Assembly: GCF_024655565.1 (NCBI RefSeq)
Contig: NZ_JANKOF010000041.1
Location: 1-37,214 of the forward strand
Direction: 5' to 3'
DNA: 37,214 bases
From: Nitratireductor sp. ZSWI3
GTDB taxonomy: Bacteria; Pseudomonadota; Alphaproteobacteria; Rhizobiales; Rhizobiaceae
The translations under genes and the position numbers were made by a program. The notes beneath the pieces are model-generated. The model was given only the letters and a program-made list of their open reading frames with translations, made no database searches and was not told the DNA's origin. Of the stretch, positions 7,395-15,974 are shown piece after piece (the stretch's first letter is position 1; each line of letters begins with the position of its first letter).

Positions 7395-7979
7395 GTGAAG
7401 CTGTTTTATTATCCCGCCGCCTGCAGTCTGGCCGATCACATAGCGCTCATCGAGGCCGGGCTTGACTACGAGCTTGTCAGCATCGATCGCGAAAAACAGA
7501 CCGAGGACGGCCGCGATTTTCTGGCGCTCAACCCGAAGGGCTACATTCCGGCCATCGAGATGGACGACGGGACAATCCTGACGGAGAACCAGGTCATCCT
7601 CACCTATATTGCCGAGGAAAGCGGCAAGCTTCTGCCCGAAGATGGCATGCTCAGGTGGCGGACATTCGAGGCGCTCGCCTACATGTCCAGCGAAATCCAC
7701 GGAGCCTACGCCCCGTTCTTCAGGGATTTCCCCGAACCGGAAAAGCAGCGCGCCCGTGAGAAGATCAGGAAGGCCTTCGCACTTCTCGCCGATCAGATGG
7801 GCGACAAGGCATTCCTGATCAGCAACGAGATGACGATTGCCGACTGCTATCTCTTCTGGGTCCTGATGGTTGCGCCAAAGAGCGGCGTTGATCTGCCCGA
7901 AAATCTGCAAAATTGCCTGGATCGGATGAAGGCAATGCCCTCCGTCATTCAGGCGTTTGCGGAGGAGAAATTGAGCTGA
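7395..7979 (+). CDS. Glutathione S-transferase family protein
   Basis: A 194-residue GST. The N-terminal thioredoxin-like domain (residues 1-80) begins MKLFYYPAACSLADHIALIE and contains the cis-Pro loop NPKGYIPAIE and the glutathione gamma-Glu contact TENQVILTYIAE. An all-helical C-terminal domain follows, with MTIADCYLFW as the N-capping region. The start is taken as GTG at 7395, because the thioredoxin fold begins there and GGAG lies 7 bases upstream at 7384-7387. The frame is open from 7323 but that extension has no family match. The CSLADHIAL segment is typical of bacterial beta-like GSTs. It is divergent from, and probably controlled by, the HxlR-type regulator. Confidence 0.9.
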   Translation: MKLFYYPAACSLADHIALIEAGLDYELVSIDREKQTEDGRDFLALNPKGYIPAIEMDDGTILTENQVILTYIAEESGKLLPEDGMLRWRTFEALAYMSSEIHGAYAPFFRDFPEPEKQRAREKIRKAFALLADQMGDKAFLISNEMTIADCYLFWVLMVAPKSGVDLPENLQNCLDRMKAMPSVIQAFAEEKLS

Positions 7980-8007
7980 CCTGATAGCCCGGTGACAACG
8001 CCGCTGC

Positions 8008-8039
8008 GGCGAGCGCATCCAGATGGCGATGCGCTCGCC
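8008..8039. terminator. Strong hairpin between convergent GST and SDR genes
   Basis: Perfect 12-bp stem: GGCGAGCGCATC at 8008-8019 pairs with GATGCGCTCGCC at 8028-8039, with an 8-base loop. It lies between convergent stop codons at 7979 and 8093. No T-run follows on either strand, so it may act as a terminator or mRNA 3'-end stabiliser rather than a classic intrinsic terminator. Confidence 0.55.
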
Positions 8040-8092
8040 AGGGCCATGAGCGGACCGTCTCTCATGGCGGCGTAGCGGGGTATTGGGACCGT

Positions 8093-8866
8093 TCAGATCC
8101 GGGCGCCACCGGTCGCATCAATCATCTGACCCGTCGTCCAACGCGCCTCGTTCGATGCGAGGAAGGCTATGACGTCGGCGACGTCTTCCGGCTTTCCGAC
8201 ACGTGAGAACACCGAGAGCGCTTCGGCGCCGGCGCGCGCATCCGGCAATGCCAGCCACTCGGCATTCATATCCGTCTCCGTCACACCCGGCAGCACGGCA
8301 TTGACCGTAATCCCGCGCGCTGCAAATTCTGGCGCCAGCGCCAGTGTCAATGTCTCCAACGCCCCCTTGGAAGCCGCATAGGCCGGATGGGTCGGTGCCG
8401 CAATCCGGGTGAACCCGGTGGACACATTGATGATGCGGCCATTGTCGCGAATGTGGTCGGCCACTGCCTGGGTCAGGAAGAAGGGCGCCTTGTAATTGAT
8501 GGCCATAACCTCGTCGAACACGGCTTCGCTCGTCTGCTTCAACGGCAGGGCGGGCGCGATGCCGGCGTTATTCACCAGAATGTCGAGAGCGGCGGAACCC
8601 GTCTCGGCGCGCGCGGCTTCGCTGAATTGTGCCCAAAGGCTGTCGGCCGCCTCCTTGCCCTCCCGCAAGTCAGCCTTGACACCAACTGCCTTCACCCCGA
8701 GCGCCTCGATGTCGCGAAGCGTGGCATCGGCCGCATCGGCATTCGCCGTATAGTGCACGCCGATCAGCGCCGTGCCTTCCTTCGCCAACGCAAGCGCAAC
8801 CGCCCGGCCGATGCCGCGTGAACTTCCGGTGATGAGGACTATCTTGTTTTCCAGTCTCTTGGTCAT
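8093..8866 (-). CDS. Short-chain dehydrogenase/reductase (SDR), classical type
   Basis: A 257-residue classical SDR. The NAD(P)-binding motif TGSSRGIG is at residues 13-20, followed by the NNAG structural motif, a Ser in NVSTGF, the YAASK catalytic Tyr/Lys pair and a C-terminal TGQMIDATGG that is almost invariant in FabG-like enzymes. It reduces or oxidises a carbonyl/alcohol substrate that cannot be predicted. A TetR-family regulator is encoded divergently, 88 bp away, with paired repeats in the intergenic region, so this gene is the probable target of that regulator. The Arg in TGSSRG and the ensuing loop suggest NADP preference, but that is a weak inference. Confidence 0.92.
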   Translation of the reverse strand: MTKRLENKIVLITGSSRGIGRAVALALAKEGTALIGVHYTANADAADATLRDIEALGVKAVGVKADLREGKEAADSLWAQFSEAARAETGSAALDILVNNAGIAPALPLKQTSEAVFDEVMAINYKAPFFLTQAVADHIRDNGRIINVSTGFTRIAAPTHPAYAASKGALETLTLALAPEFAARGITVNAVLPGVTETDMNAEWLALPDARAGAEALSVFSRVGKPEDVADVIAFLASNEARWTTGQMIDATGGARI

Positions 8867-8885
8867 GGATCACTCCGTTGCTAAA

Positions 8886-8954
8886 TTAAATAGTGACCGC
8901 TACAATAAGGGCATGAATGCTGCCGTCAACAATTTAATAGGAATCGCTATTTAA
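8886..8954. promoter_or_regulatory. Candidate TetR operators between SDR and tetR genes
   Basis: TTAAATAGTGA (8886-8896) and TCGCTATTTAA (8944-8954) form an inverted repeat with 10 of 11 positions matching. Read as direct repeats, TAGTGACCGCTA (8891-8902) and TAGGAATCGCTA (8938-8949) share the form TAG--A-CGCTA, each an imperfect dyad. The second site touches the tetR start codon at 8955. The position between divergent genes supports repression of both, as inference. Confidence 0.5.
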
Positions 8955-9593
8955 ATGTCGAATCCAGGTCGCAAACGGGGCAGACCGCGCGCGCTCGATC
9001 GCGACGTGGGCCTCGACATCGCGGCTCGCTTGTTCTGGGAACGCGGCTATGAGGGAACCTCAACCGCCGACCTCACGAAAGCCATGGGGATCAATCCGCC
9101 GACGCTCTACTCCATGTTCGGCTCAAAGCAGGAACTGTACCGTCAGGCTCTCGAGTTCGGCATTACCCGTGAAAGCGGCCGCCGGATGGAGATCCTGCAA
9201 TCCCCCCTTCCGGTTTACGACGCCCTCAGGCTGTACCTCTACGATATCGCTGATGGAGACACTCAGCCCGGCAAGCCGCGCGGTTGCATGGTCTCTACGG
9301 CCGTTCTGCAGCATGCGGAAGAAAATGCATCCGTCGCGCAGATGACAGCGGCCTTGCGGGAAGCCTCGATGCAGAGCCTCAAAACCCGCTTTGACCGGGC
9401 CGTCGAGGAAGGCGAATTGCCGGCGCAAACCGACACCGATACGCTCGCGCGTTTCTATGGTGCGATCATTCAGGGCATGTCGGCGCAGGCCTGCGATGGC
9501 GCCTGCAATGCGCGGCTGAAGCGGCTGATCGATCTGGCACTCACGGCCTGGCCTGATCGGACAGTCTCCAAGAGGATGATACCCCAAAACTGA
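8955..9593 (+). CDS. TetR/AcrR-family transcriptional regulator
   Basis: A 212-residue TetR regulator. The N-terminal DNA-binding domain, at about residues 8-62, has the family core ARLFWERGYEGTSTADLTKAMGINPPTLYSMFGSKQELYRQAL. A helical ligand-binding domain follows, with GCMVSTAVLQHA, a form often seen in TetR proteins next to SDR or other reductase genes. The start at ATG 8955 overlaps one arm of the intergenic repeat, consistent with autorepression. The C-terminal domain has two close cysteines (ACDGAC) near residue 178, which could respond to thiol-reactive compounds, but this is speculative. The divergent SDR gene is the likely regulatory target. Confidence 0.92.
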   Translation: MSNPGRKRGRPRALDRDVGLDIAARLFWERGYEGTSTADLTKAMGINPPTLYSMFGSKQELYRQALEFGITRESGRRMEILQSPLPVYDALRLYLYDIADGDTQPGKPRGCMVSTAVLQHAEENASVAQMTAALREASMQSLKTRFDRAVEEGELPAQTDTDTLARFYGAIIQGMSAQACDGACNARLKRLIDLALTAWPDRTVSKRMIPQN

Positions 9594-9653
9594 TATCGGC
9601 ATGGTCGACACGAGGGGAACGCCAATATTCCCTAGCGCAAGTCGGCTCTCCAG

Positions 9654-9733
9654 CCATCATCAAGGTCGGATCCAGCTTAGCCCTTGATAATGGGTGGCAT
9701 TAGAGTTGGAGCCGGCACACCTTTCTTGCCGGC
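9654..9733. terminator. Two hairpins between convergent tetR and SDR genes
   Basis: CCATCATCAAGG (9654-9665) pairs with CCTTGATAATGG (9682-9693) with one mismatch, and GCCGGC (9711-9716) pairs with GCCGGC (9728-9733). Both lie between the convergent stops at 9593 and 9747. A bidirectional termination role is inferred from position; neither has a clear T-tract. Confidence 0.35.
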
Positions 9734-9746
9734 GCATTGGTCTGTG

Positions 9747-10562
9747 TCAGCCGCCATCGGCGGACCGAGCGATCTCCTGTCTTAGTTGGTCGACCTTTGC
9801 GCCTGCCCACTGCCGGGCGTCGTCGCCGAACACGAGCCGCGCCGGCGCCTCGCCCTGCGAAGCAAGTGCCACGATCCTCTCAGCGAGCAGCTTCGGATCG
9901 CCCGGCTGGTTGCCGTTGGCCCCGTCCACGAACGCGCGATACTGCGCAACCGCTTCGGCATAGTCCGGAATGTCGATGCTGCCGAAGCGCGCCGACTTGC
10001 CGTCCATGAAGTCCGTGCGCAGCATCCCCGGCTCGACCAGGAGCGAGCGAATGCCGAACGGCGCCACCTCCTGCGCGAAGCCCTCCATCCATCCCTCGAC
10101 CGCGAATTTCGACGCCGAGTAGACCGCCCCTCCGGCATTGGAGACCAGCCCGCTGACCGACGAGATGGTGACGATGAGGCCCGAGCGGCGCGCGCGCATG
10201 TGGGGGACGACCGCGCGCGCGAGGTTCATCGTGCCGAACAGGTTGACCTCGAATTGGCGCCGCACAGCGGCATCCGTGAAGGTCTCGAAGAAACCCAGTT
10301 CGGCATAGCCGGCATTGTTGACCAGCACGTCGATCGCACCGAACCGCTCGGTGGTCTCGGCGGCGACCGCGTTGGCGGCTTCGGCGTCGGTGATATCGAG
10401 CGTAAGGACGTGGAAGCGATCCTGTTCGTCTCCGAAGGTATCGCGCAGCGCCTCGGCGGACCGCGCCGTCGCCACGACTGTTTCGCCCGCATCGAGCGCC
10501 GCGCGCGCAATCTCGCGTCCAAGTCCCCGGCTTGCGCCCGTCACCAGCCAAACCTTGCCCAT
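9747..10562 (-). CDS. SDR-family oxidoreductase, FabG/DltE-like
   Basis: A 271-residue short-chain dehydrogenase with TGASRGLG at residues 8-15, LDITD for the adenine pocket, NNAGY, the catalytic Ser in TISSVSG and the YSASKFAVEG Tyr/Lys motif. The long C-terminal part (VEPGMLRTDFM, then AQYRAF) is typical of the SDR group that commonly sits beside LysR or AraC regulators in proteobacteria. The substrate is unknown. The divergent gene at 10665 is a LysR regulator, start to start 102 bp, which probably controls it. It is unrelated to the SDR at 8093 beyond the common fold. Confidence 0.92.
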   Translation of the reverse strand: MGKVWLVTGASRGLGREIARAALDAGETVVATARSAEALRDTFGDEQDRFHVLTLDITDAEAANAVAAETTERFGAIDVLVNNAGYAELGFFETFTDAAVRRQFEVNLFGTMNLARAVVPHMRARRSGLIVTISSVSGLVSNAGGAVYSASKFAVEGWMEGFAQEVAPFGIRSLLVEPGMLRTDFMDGKSARFGSIDIPDYAEAVAQYRAFVDGANGNQPGDPKLLAERIVALASQGEAPARLVFGDDARQWAGAKVDQLRQEIARSADGG

Positions 10563-10607
10563 AGCCAGCTCCTCAATCTTGTCACTGCCACTGACTAGGT
10601 AGCCATG

Positions 10608-10642
10608 CTAATGGATCATGATAACCGTCTAATCACTAATGG
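10608..10642. promoter_or_regulatory. CTAAT direct repeats in the LysR/SDR divergent promoter
   Basis: CTAATGG (10608-10614), CTAATCA (10629-10635) and CTAATGG (10636-10642) cluster in the 102-bp gap between divergent start codons. They may be part of the LysR binding region or promoter elements. The evidence is repetition and position only. Confidence 0.3.
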
Positions 10643-10664
10643 GCCCCAGTAGCGAGGATCATCA

Positions 10665-11558
10665 ATGCGTCCGGACCAGCTCGGCGACCTCGCCGTCTTC
10701 GCTGCGATCGCCTCCGATCGCAGCTTCACGCGCGCCGCGAGGCGGCTTGGAGTCACGCAGTCGGCGTTGAGCCAGACCATGAAGCGGCTGGAGGGACAAC
10801 TCGGATTTCGCCTGCTCTCGCGCACGACGCGCAGCGTCGCCCCGACCGCTGCCGGCGAGCGTCTGCTCGCCACCCTGTCGCCGGCACTGGCTGGATTGGA
10901 CGATGAGATCGAGGCACTGTCCCAGACACGCGGAGCCGCGATCGGCACCGTCCGGATCACGACGGGCAAGCACGCCGCGGACACCGTGCTGTGGCCGATG
11001 CTCCCCTCCTTCATGCGCAACCACCCCGGCATCGAGGTGGAGGTGTGTGTGGAGAACGATATGACCGATGTCGTCGCGGGCCGCTATGATGCGGGGATCC
11101 GGCTCGGCGAACGGTTGGAGAAGGACATGATCGCGCTGGCTGTCGGTCCTCCGCTTCGCGTCGCGGTGGTGGCCTCTCCCGGCTATCTGGGCGACCATCC
11201 GGCTCCGATGGAGCCAGCCGACCTCACAGGCCATCGCTGTATTGCCTACGGCAATGCGCATGGCGACCTGTCTCCGTGGTCGTTCGAGCGCTATGGCCGT
11301 GCGGTAACGGTTACGCCAGGTCGCGGGCCGGTGTTCAACGACGGCGACCTGCTGGTGGCCGCCGCCCTTGAGGGTTTCGGCATCCTCTACATCCTGGAAG
11401 ACCTGGTGGCGGCGCCGATTGCCGATGGCCGTCTTATCCGCCTGCTCGAGCCGTGGTGCGAGCCGTTCCCCGGCTACCACCTCTACTACCCAGACAGACA
11501 GGGCTCGACTGCCTTCGAATTGTTCAAGGAGGCGCTTCGAGAAAGCAAGGCCTTATAA
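10665..11558 (+). CDS. LysR-family transcriptional regulator (adjacent to SDR)
   Basis: A 297-residue LysR protein. The N-terminal winged helix-turn-helix is complete (FTRAARRLGVTQSALSQTMKRLEGQLGFRLLSRTTRSVAPTAAG in the first 65 residues), followed by a periplasmic-binding-protein-like effector domain with the usual YDAGIRLGERLEKDM segment. The ATG at 10665 has GAGG 7 bases upstream. The gene is divergent from an SDR gene, a pairing seen in many proteobacteria, so it probably activates or represses that SDR in response to its substrate. The effector is not predictable. Confidence 0.93.
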   Translation: MRPDQLGDLAVFAAIASDRSFTRAARRLGVTQSALSQTMKRLEGQLGFRLLSRTTRSVAPTAAGERLLATLSPALAGLDDEIEALSQTRGAAIGTVRITTGKHAADTVLWPMLPSFMRNHPGIEVEVCVENDMTDVVAGRYDAGIRLGERLEKDMIALAVGPPLRVAVVASPGYLGDHPAPMEPADLTGHRCIAYGNAHGDLSPWSFERYGRAVTVTPGRGPVFNDGDLLVAAALEGFGILYILEDLVAAPIADGRLIRLLEPWCEPFPGYHLYYPDRQGSTAFELFKEALRESKAL

Positions 11559-11760
11559 TGCTTCAACAAATGTGAGCGTCCTTTTGCGAAACTCGACCGT
11601 TTGCGGAACATTACCGACAGCAGTTCTTCCATTGCTGTCTTGGAAGCAGACAGGAAGCTTGCCACTCCCCGGTGCGGCCACGGCCGAATGCCAGGTCGGC
11701 GCAAGGCCGTGCGTGGCGGATACGGGGCCGCAACCGGAGCAGCTCGAAGCGCGGACCTCA
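11559..11760. other. Non-coding stretch between lysR and the palindromic repeat
   Basis: I see no supported gene. Short open frames exist on both strands but without family resemblance or ribosome-binding sites. Confidence 0.4.
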
Positions 11761-11858
11761 GGGCATTTTGCAGTCAGGTGGAATCACCTGACGACCGCAC
11801 AAAGGCGGAAAAAGAAGGAAGATAGATCGGGGCAGCGTTTCCATGAAACGATGAACCG
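11761..11858 (+). repeat. RIME-like palindromic intergenic element, copy 1
   Basis: This is a 98-bp element whose reverse complement recurs at 32636-32733 with only about ten differences. It begins with a perfect hairpin, GTCAGGTG / CACCTGAC (11773-11792), and ends with CGTTTC-CAT-GAAACG. The multi-palindrome, roughly 100-bp intergenic design resembles Rhizobium-specific intergenic mosaic elements; the exact family name needs a search. It lies between convergent genes and may act as a bidirectional terminator. Confidence 0.75.
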
Positions 11859-11911
11859 ACCTAGGGCGGAGACGGCTGAAAACCAACTTCTCCTCGCATT
11901 GCCTCTGAGGT

Positions 11912-13180
11912 TCAGGGATGTGGCATATCGCCGACAAGCCGGAGGTAGGTCGCAGCAGTCCACGAGAAGCCGAGGCCTCCGCATCCCTCACCGGTGACAG
12001 GATCGAAATACTCGGCGAAACCTTCCCTTTCGATGGCTGCCACTGTGGACCGCCGAAGCGCTTCGGCGGCGTCAGGTTGGCCGTTCCGCAGCAATCCTTC
12101 GACCAGGAGACAATTGATGATAGCCCAGGCGGGTCCCCGCCAGTAGCGCTTGGGCTCCCAGCCCGGAGCATTAGGCTTAGTGGTCGGAAATGGCACCTTG
12201 AGCTCGCTTGTCCAGTTCTGCATTTCACCGAGCATTGCCTCAGTAATCTCGTGAGGGAGATCGAGCGCAAGCAGTGGAATGAAGCCGGCCTGAGTAGGGG
12301 CGTCGATGGCCTCGCCCGAAACGAGGTCGCGGGATACAAAGCGGGAAAGATCAGGCCGCCATTGGCCAAGCAGCGCGCTGCGGGTCTTTGCGTTGAGGGC
12401 GGCGATCTCCGCCGCCTCTTCGATGCGGCCAAACCGCTTGGCCAGGTATTCCAAGTCCTCGCCGGCGCGGAGGAGTATGGCGGTCGTCTGGATTTCGGCG
12501 ATCTTGAACGGCGCCTTATCCCATTGCGACGCTGGATCCCAACCGCATCGTGCATAGATGTCGACCAGATGGATGAAGCGGGCGTAGTCATCGTCCCGCG
12601 GGCGCATTGACGCATTCACATGCCCGATATCCTTGCGGAGGACGGGGGTCTCGGTTGTCGTTGGGACACGCGCGAGCGCGACATCCCAGGCGGGCGAATT
12701 GTCGCTGCCGCTTTCCCAGGGGTGGAGCAGCGTGACGAGTCCGGTGCCTTCCGGGTCGCGTGCTCGATACCACCACCGCTGCCACTTCAGCGCCGCCTCG
12801 TACAGCGGCAGGACGCGCGCGCGGTCGCCGTCTCCAGCGCGGTCGTGCAGCGTGCGAAGCGCGACGGCGAACATCGGCGGTTGGGTGATTCCCGACGTCG
12901 CAACCGCGTGATGAGTGCGCCAGACGTCCGGTCCGGGAAAATAGGTGTCGCTCTTCTGGTGGAAGACGATGTGCGGGATCATCCCGTCCGCCCATTGTCC
13001 CTCGACAAGGCGCTCCAGCTCACGAAAGGCCCTGTCGATGTCGTAGAGGGCGAAACCCATGGCCACGAAGGCCGAGTCCCAGTTCCATTGAAAAGGATAG
13101 AGCCCATCGGTCGGCACCGTATAGCCGCCACGGTCGTTGGCCACGAGGATTGCCTTCGCCTCGTCGATACGGCTGGTCAT
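11912..13180 (-). CDS. MGH1/GH63-like glycoside hydrolase, probable glucosylglycerate or mannosylglycerate hydrolase
   Basis: A 422-residue (alpha/alpha)6-barrel type hydrolase. Recognisable segments are YPFQWNWDSAF (28-38), WADGMIPHIVFH, HPWESGSDNSPAWD (153-166), RYWRGPAWAIINCLL and GEGCGGLGFSWTA (397-409). These match the MGH1-type domain of mannosylglycerate/glucosylglycerate hydrolases in the GH63 group. By analogy with that family the catalytic acid and base would be Asp160 and Glu398; this is inferred from spacing. No signal peptide is visible, so it should act in the cytoplasm on imported substrate. It is the last gene of a LacI-controlled ABC transporter operon and starts 16 bp after the ATPase stop. 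Other GH63-like alpha-glucosides remain possible. Confidence 0.8.
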   Translation of the reverse strand: MTSRIDEAKAILVANDRGGYTVPTDGLYPFQWNWDSAFVAMGFALYDIDRAFRELERLVEGQWADGMIPHIVFHQKSDTYFPGPDVWRTHHAVATSGITQPPMFAVALRTLHDRAGDGDRARVLPLYEAALKWQRWWYRARDPEGTGLVTLLHPWESGSDNSPAWDVALARVPTTTETPVLRKDIGHVNASMRPRDDDYARFIHLVDIYARCGWDPASQWDKAPFKIAEIQTTAILLRAGEDLEYLAKRFGRIEEAAEIAALNAKTRSALLGQWRPDLSRFVSRDLVSGEAIDAPTQAGFIPLLALDLPHEITEAMLGEMQNWTSELKVPFPTTKPNAPGWEPKRYWRGPAWAIINCLLVEGLLRNGQPDAAEALRRSTVAAIEREGFAEYFDPVTGEGCGGLGFSWTAATYLRLVGDMPHP

Positions 13181-13196
13181 GCACTTCGCTCCGAAT

Positions 13197-14252
13197 TCAG
13201 GGGGTGGCCGGATAGGCCTTGCCGCTGTCGGGCGAAAGCCAGGTAAGGCGGTCGCGATCCAGCTTCAGGCCGATCGTGTCGCCGCCCCTCACTGTTTCGG
13301 AAGCCGGGAGAACGATTCGGACCAGCTGGTCGCGGATAGAGCCGGTTAGCAGCAGATGGGAGCCCATCGGCTCCGCGACGCGCACATGCATCGGCAACCC
13401 GTCCGCCGTCGAGACCCGCTCAACGGCTTCGCCGCGCAGGCCGAGAAGGATCTCGCCGGTTGCGCCGGCAGGCACGGCGAGCTTCTGGCCTCCTGCTTCG
13501 ACCTCGCCTGCGATCACTGGAAGCCTGATGAAGTTCATCGGCGGGCTGCCTATGAAGCCGCCGACAAAACGCGTCCTGGGATGATTGTACACTTCCACGG
13601 GTGTGCCGACCTGCTCGATGACGCCGTAATGCATGACAGCGATCCGATCGGAAAGGCCCATGGCCTCGGTCTGGTCGTGCGTTACATAGATCGTCGTCGT
13701 CCCCGCCGACTGCAGAACGGTCTTGAGCTCGGTACGCATCTCCAGGCGCAGCAACGCGTCAAGGTTCGACAGCGGTTCGTCCATCAGCAGCACCTTGGGT
13801 TCCACCGCGAGCGCGCGCGCGACCGCGACTCGCTGACGCTGGCCTCCGGACAATCTGTTCGGATAACGGTCGAGATATTCCTCGATGTGAAGCAGTCCTG
13901 CTGTCCTCTCGACTTGAGCCTTCACCCGGGCATCGTCAGCCTTCTGCATGCGCAACCCGAATGCGACGTTCTCATAGACCGTCATGTGCGGAAAGACGGC
14001 ATAGTTCTGGAACACCATCGCCAGCCCGCGATCTTTCGGGGCAAGCCCAATGACCGTCTTGCCGCCGATGCGCACGTCTCCCGCCGTGGCCGTTTCGAGA
14101 CCGGCGATGATGCGCAAGAGCGTGGTCTTGCCGCACCCGGACGGGCCGAGCAGCGAGACGAATTCTCCGTCGCCGATCGTAAGCGAGACGTCCTTCAGCG
14201 CATGGAAGGCCGCAAAGGTCTTTTGAACTCGATCTATGATGATGTCGGCCAT
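13197..14252 (-). CDS. ABC transporter ATPase, MalK/UgpC type
   Basis: A 351-residue CUT1-type sugar transporter ATPase. Walker A GPSGCGKT is at residues 36-43, the LSGGQ signature at 134-138, Walker B VLLMDEP at 154-160, and the switch His is in YVTHDQTEAM. The C-terminal third is a TOBE/OB-fold regulatory region (LGLRGEAV, and TIGLKLDRDRLTWLSPDSG at the end), as in MalK and UgpC. It energises the two permeases encoded just upstream, with a 13-bp gap to the second permease stop. Carrying its own ATPase, the operon need not rely on a shared MsmK-type subunit. Substrate specificity comes from the binding protein. Confidence 0.95.
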   Translation of the reverse strand: MADIIIDRVQKTFAAFHALKDVSLTIGDGEFVSLLGPSGCGKTTLLRIIAGLETATAGDVRIGGKTVIGLAPKDRGLAMVFQNYAVFPHMTVYENVAFGLRMQKADDARVKAQVERTAGLLHIEEYLDRYPNRLSGGQRQRVAVARALAVEPKVLLMDEPLSNLDALLRLEMRTELKTVLQSAGTTTIYVTHDQTEAMGLSDRIAVMHYGVIEQVGTPVEVYNHPRTRFVGGFIGSPPMNFIRLPVIAGEVEAGGQKLAVPAGATGEILLGLRGEAVERVSTADGLPMHVRVAEPMGSHLLLTGSIRDQLVRIVLPASETVRGGDTIGLKLDRDRLTWLSPDSGKAYPATP

Positions 14253-14265
14253 GGAAAACGGTCCG

Positions 14266-15102
14266 TTACTTGGAGGATATGCCCCAGATCGCGAACAGGT
14301 AACGTCTGACCGCGAAGATGAAGACGACTGAGGGAAGAATCAGCAGGAGGCCGCCAGCGAAGCGAAAGTGCATGGGGCTTTCCGAGAGCACGGTCAGCAG
14401 GTAGGCCGTCAGCGTCCGGTTGCGCACCGTCAGCACCGAAGCGGCGAAGACCTCGTTCCACGATATGACGAAGGCGAAGACGGCCGTTGCGACAATGCCC
14501 GGCATGGCGAGCGGAACGACGACCTTGAAGAAAGCCTGTACGCGGCTGCAGCCGAAGATCCATGCTGCCTCTTCAAGCTCCCTCGGCACGCCGAGGAAAA
14601 TGCCCTGTGTGACAAGCGCCGCGAAGGGAAGTGCAAGCACGGTGTGGATCAAGCCGACTCCGTAGACGGTGTCGTAGAGACCAAGCCGGATGAAGGACAC
14701 GGTCAGCGGCAAGGCAAGGATCGCCAGAGGAAAAGCGCGGGTGAGCAGCACGAGTAGCCGGTAGCTGTCCTTCCCGACGAAGCTGTAGCGGGCGAGCGCG
14801 TAGCCGGCCGGAGCACCGAGCGCGATCGAGAGCACGACGGTGATGCCGGCCGCGCCCAGTGAGTTCAGGAAGGACTGCGTGACCCCCTCGCTCCTCAGGA
14901 AGAGCAGAAACGGCTCGATGGAGATTCCGGTCGGCAAACCGGTCTTCGGCCATTGGTAGACCCCCTGCCGGCCTCCGAGCGCCCCGAGCGCGACCAGGTA
15001 GATCGGCACCAGGACCCAGGCGCAGAGCGCCGCTATGCCGCTCCAGACGAGCCAGCGCCTGGATGACGGGAAGTTCGCAGGGGTCGCAGATGCGGCGCTC
15101 AT
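14266..15102 (-). CDS. ABC transporter permease 2 (MalG-like, carbohydrate family)
   Basis: A 278-residue inner-membrane protein with about six transmembrane segments, the first at residues 16-38. The ATPase-coupling EAA loop reads EEAAWIFGCSRVQAFFKVVVPLAMPGI, matching the MalG family. The start codon overlaps the permease 1 stop (ATGA at 15102-15099), indicating translational coupling. Together with permease 1 it forms the membrane channel of a CUT1-type importer. Confidence 0.94.
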   Translation of the reverse strand: MSAASATPANFPSSRRWLVWSGIAALCAWVLVPIYLVALGALGGRQGVYQWPKTGLPTGISIEPFLLFLRSEGVTQSFLNSLGAAGITVVLSIALGAPAGYALARYSFVGKDSYRLLVLLTRAFPLAILALPLTVSFIRLGLYDTVYGVGLIHTVLALPFAALVTQGIFLGVPRELEEAAWIFGCSRVQAFFKVVVPLAMPGIVATAVFAFVISWNEVFAASVLTVRNRTLTAYLLTVLSESPMHFRFAGGLLLILPSVVFIFAVRRYLFAIWGISSK

Positions 15103-15950
15103 GGCAGGCGCTCCGGATCAACCTTTATGGCCTTCAGATAGACGACAGTCGCGGCCAGCGAGATGACCATGATCAGCACCGCATACGCGCCTGCGACGCC
15201 GTAGTTCTGGTTCTGGTTCTGCCAGGTATACGCCTCGCCGACGAGGACCGGAAAGTTGCGCCCGCCCAGCGCATAGACGACGGCGAAGACTTCGAAAGCG
15301 AGCACGGTGCGCAGGATGAGCGCCGATTGCAGGGCGGGCCGTATCAACGGAAGCGTGATACGCCAGAAGCGGGTCCACGGTCCGGCGCCGAATATCTCCG
15401 CCGCCTCTCTGTATTCCCTTGGAACCTGGTTGAGGCCGGCGACGATGATGACCATGACAATGGCTGTGCCGCGCCAGATCTCAGCGACCGCGATGCCGAC
15501 GAAGAGCGCGACTGGCGTCTGGTATGTGAGCCATGCGGTCTGCCGCTCGATGAGCCCCAGGCCGAAGAGCAGTGAGTTCAGGTAGCCGGTGTTCTGAAGG
15601 ATCGCCAGCCACACCATGCCGGCGGCGAGATCGGATATGCCGAGCGGAATGGTCCATATCCACAGGATGGTTTCCCGGCCGGCCCCGATCTTGGCAACCA
15701 GCGTTCCCATGGCGAGGGCGATAGCGACCTGGACCGGAACCACCGCTAGTGCCAGCAGGAAGGTGTTGCGCAGCGAAGGGACGAAGTTGAGGTCGTTCAC
15801 CATCGTGCGCATGTTCGCGAGCGACGGCGCGCCGTTCTCGGAAAGCGCCAGCCAGATGGTCTGCACGAGCGGAGCGACGAACAGCAACGCCAGAAACGCG
15901 ACCGATGGCAATATCAGCAGGTAGGGTGTCCAGGATCGGTTGCTTGTCAT
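15099..15950 (-). CDS. ABC transporter permease 1 (MalF-like, carbohydrate family)
   Basis: A 283-residue inner-membrane protein with about six transmembrane helices; the first is LLILPSVAFLALLFVAPLV. The EAA coupling motif is EYREAAEIFGAGPWTRFWRITLPLIRPAL. I chose the ATG at 15950 (MTSNRSWTPYL) because the longer frame reaching 16070 would overlap the binding-protein gene and adds a hydrophilic, family-unlike leader. A strong hairpin lies between this gene and the upstream binding-protein gene. It pairs with permease 2. Confidence 0.92.
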   Translation of the reverse strand: MTSNRSWTPYLLILPSVAFLALLFVAPLVQTIWLALSENGAPSLANMRTMVNDLNFVPSLRNTFLLALAVVPVQVAIALAMGTLVAKIGAGRETILWIWTIPLGISDLAAGMVWLAILQNTGYLNSLLFGLGLIERQTAWLTYQTPVALFVGIAVAEIWRGTAIVMVIIVAGLNQVPREYREAAEIFGAGPWTRFWRITLPLIRPALQSALILRTVLAFEVFAVVYALGGRNFPVLVGEAYTWQNQNQNYGVAGAYAVLIMVISLAATVVYLKAIKVDPERLP

Positions 15951-15974
15951 CTGATAACGCCGTTGACGGAAACT

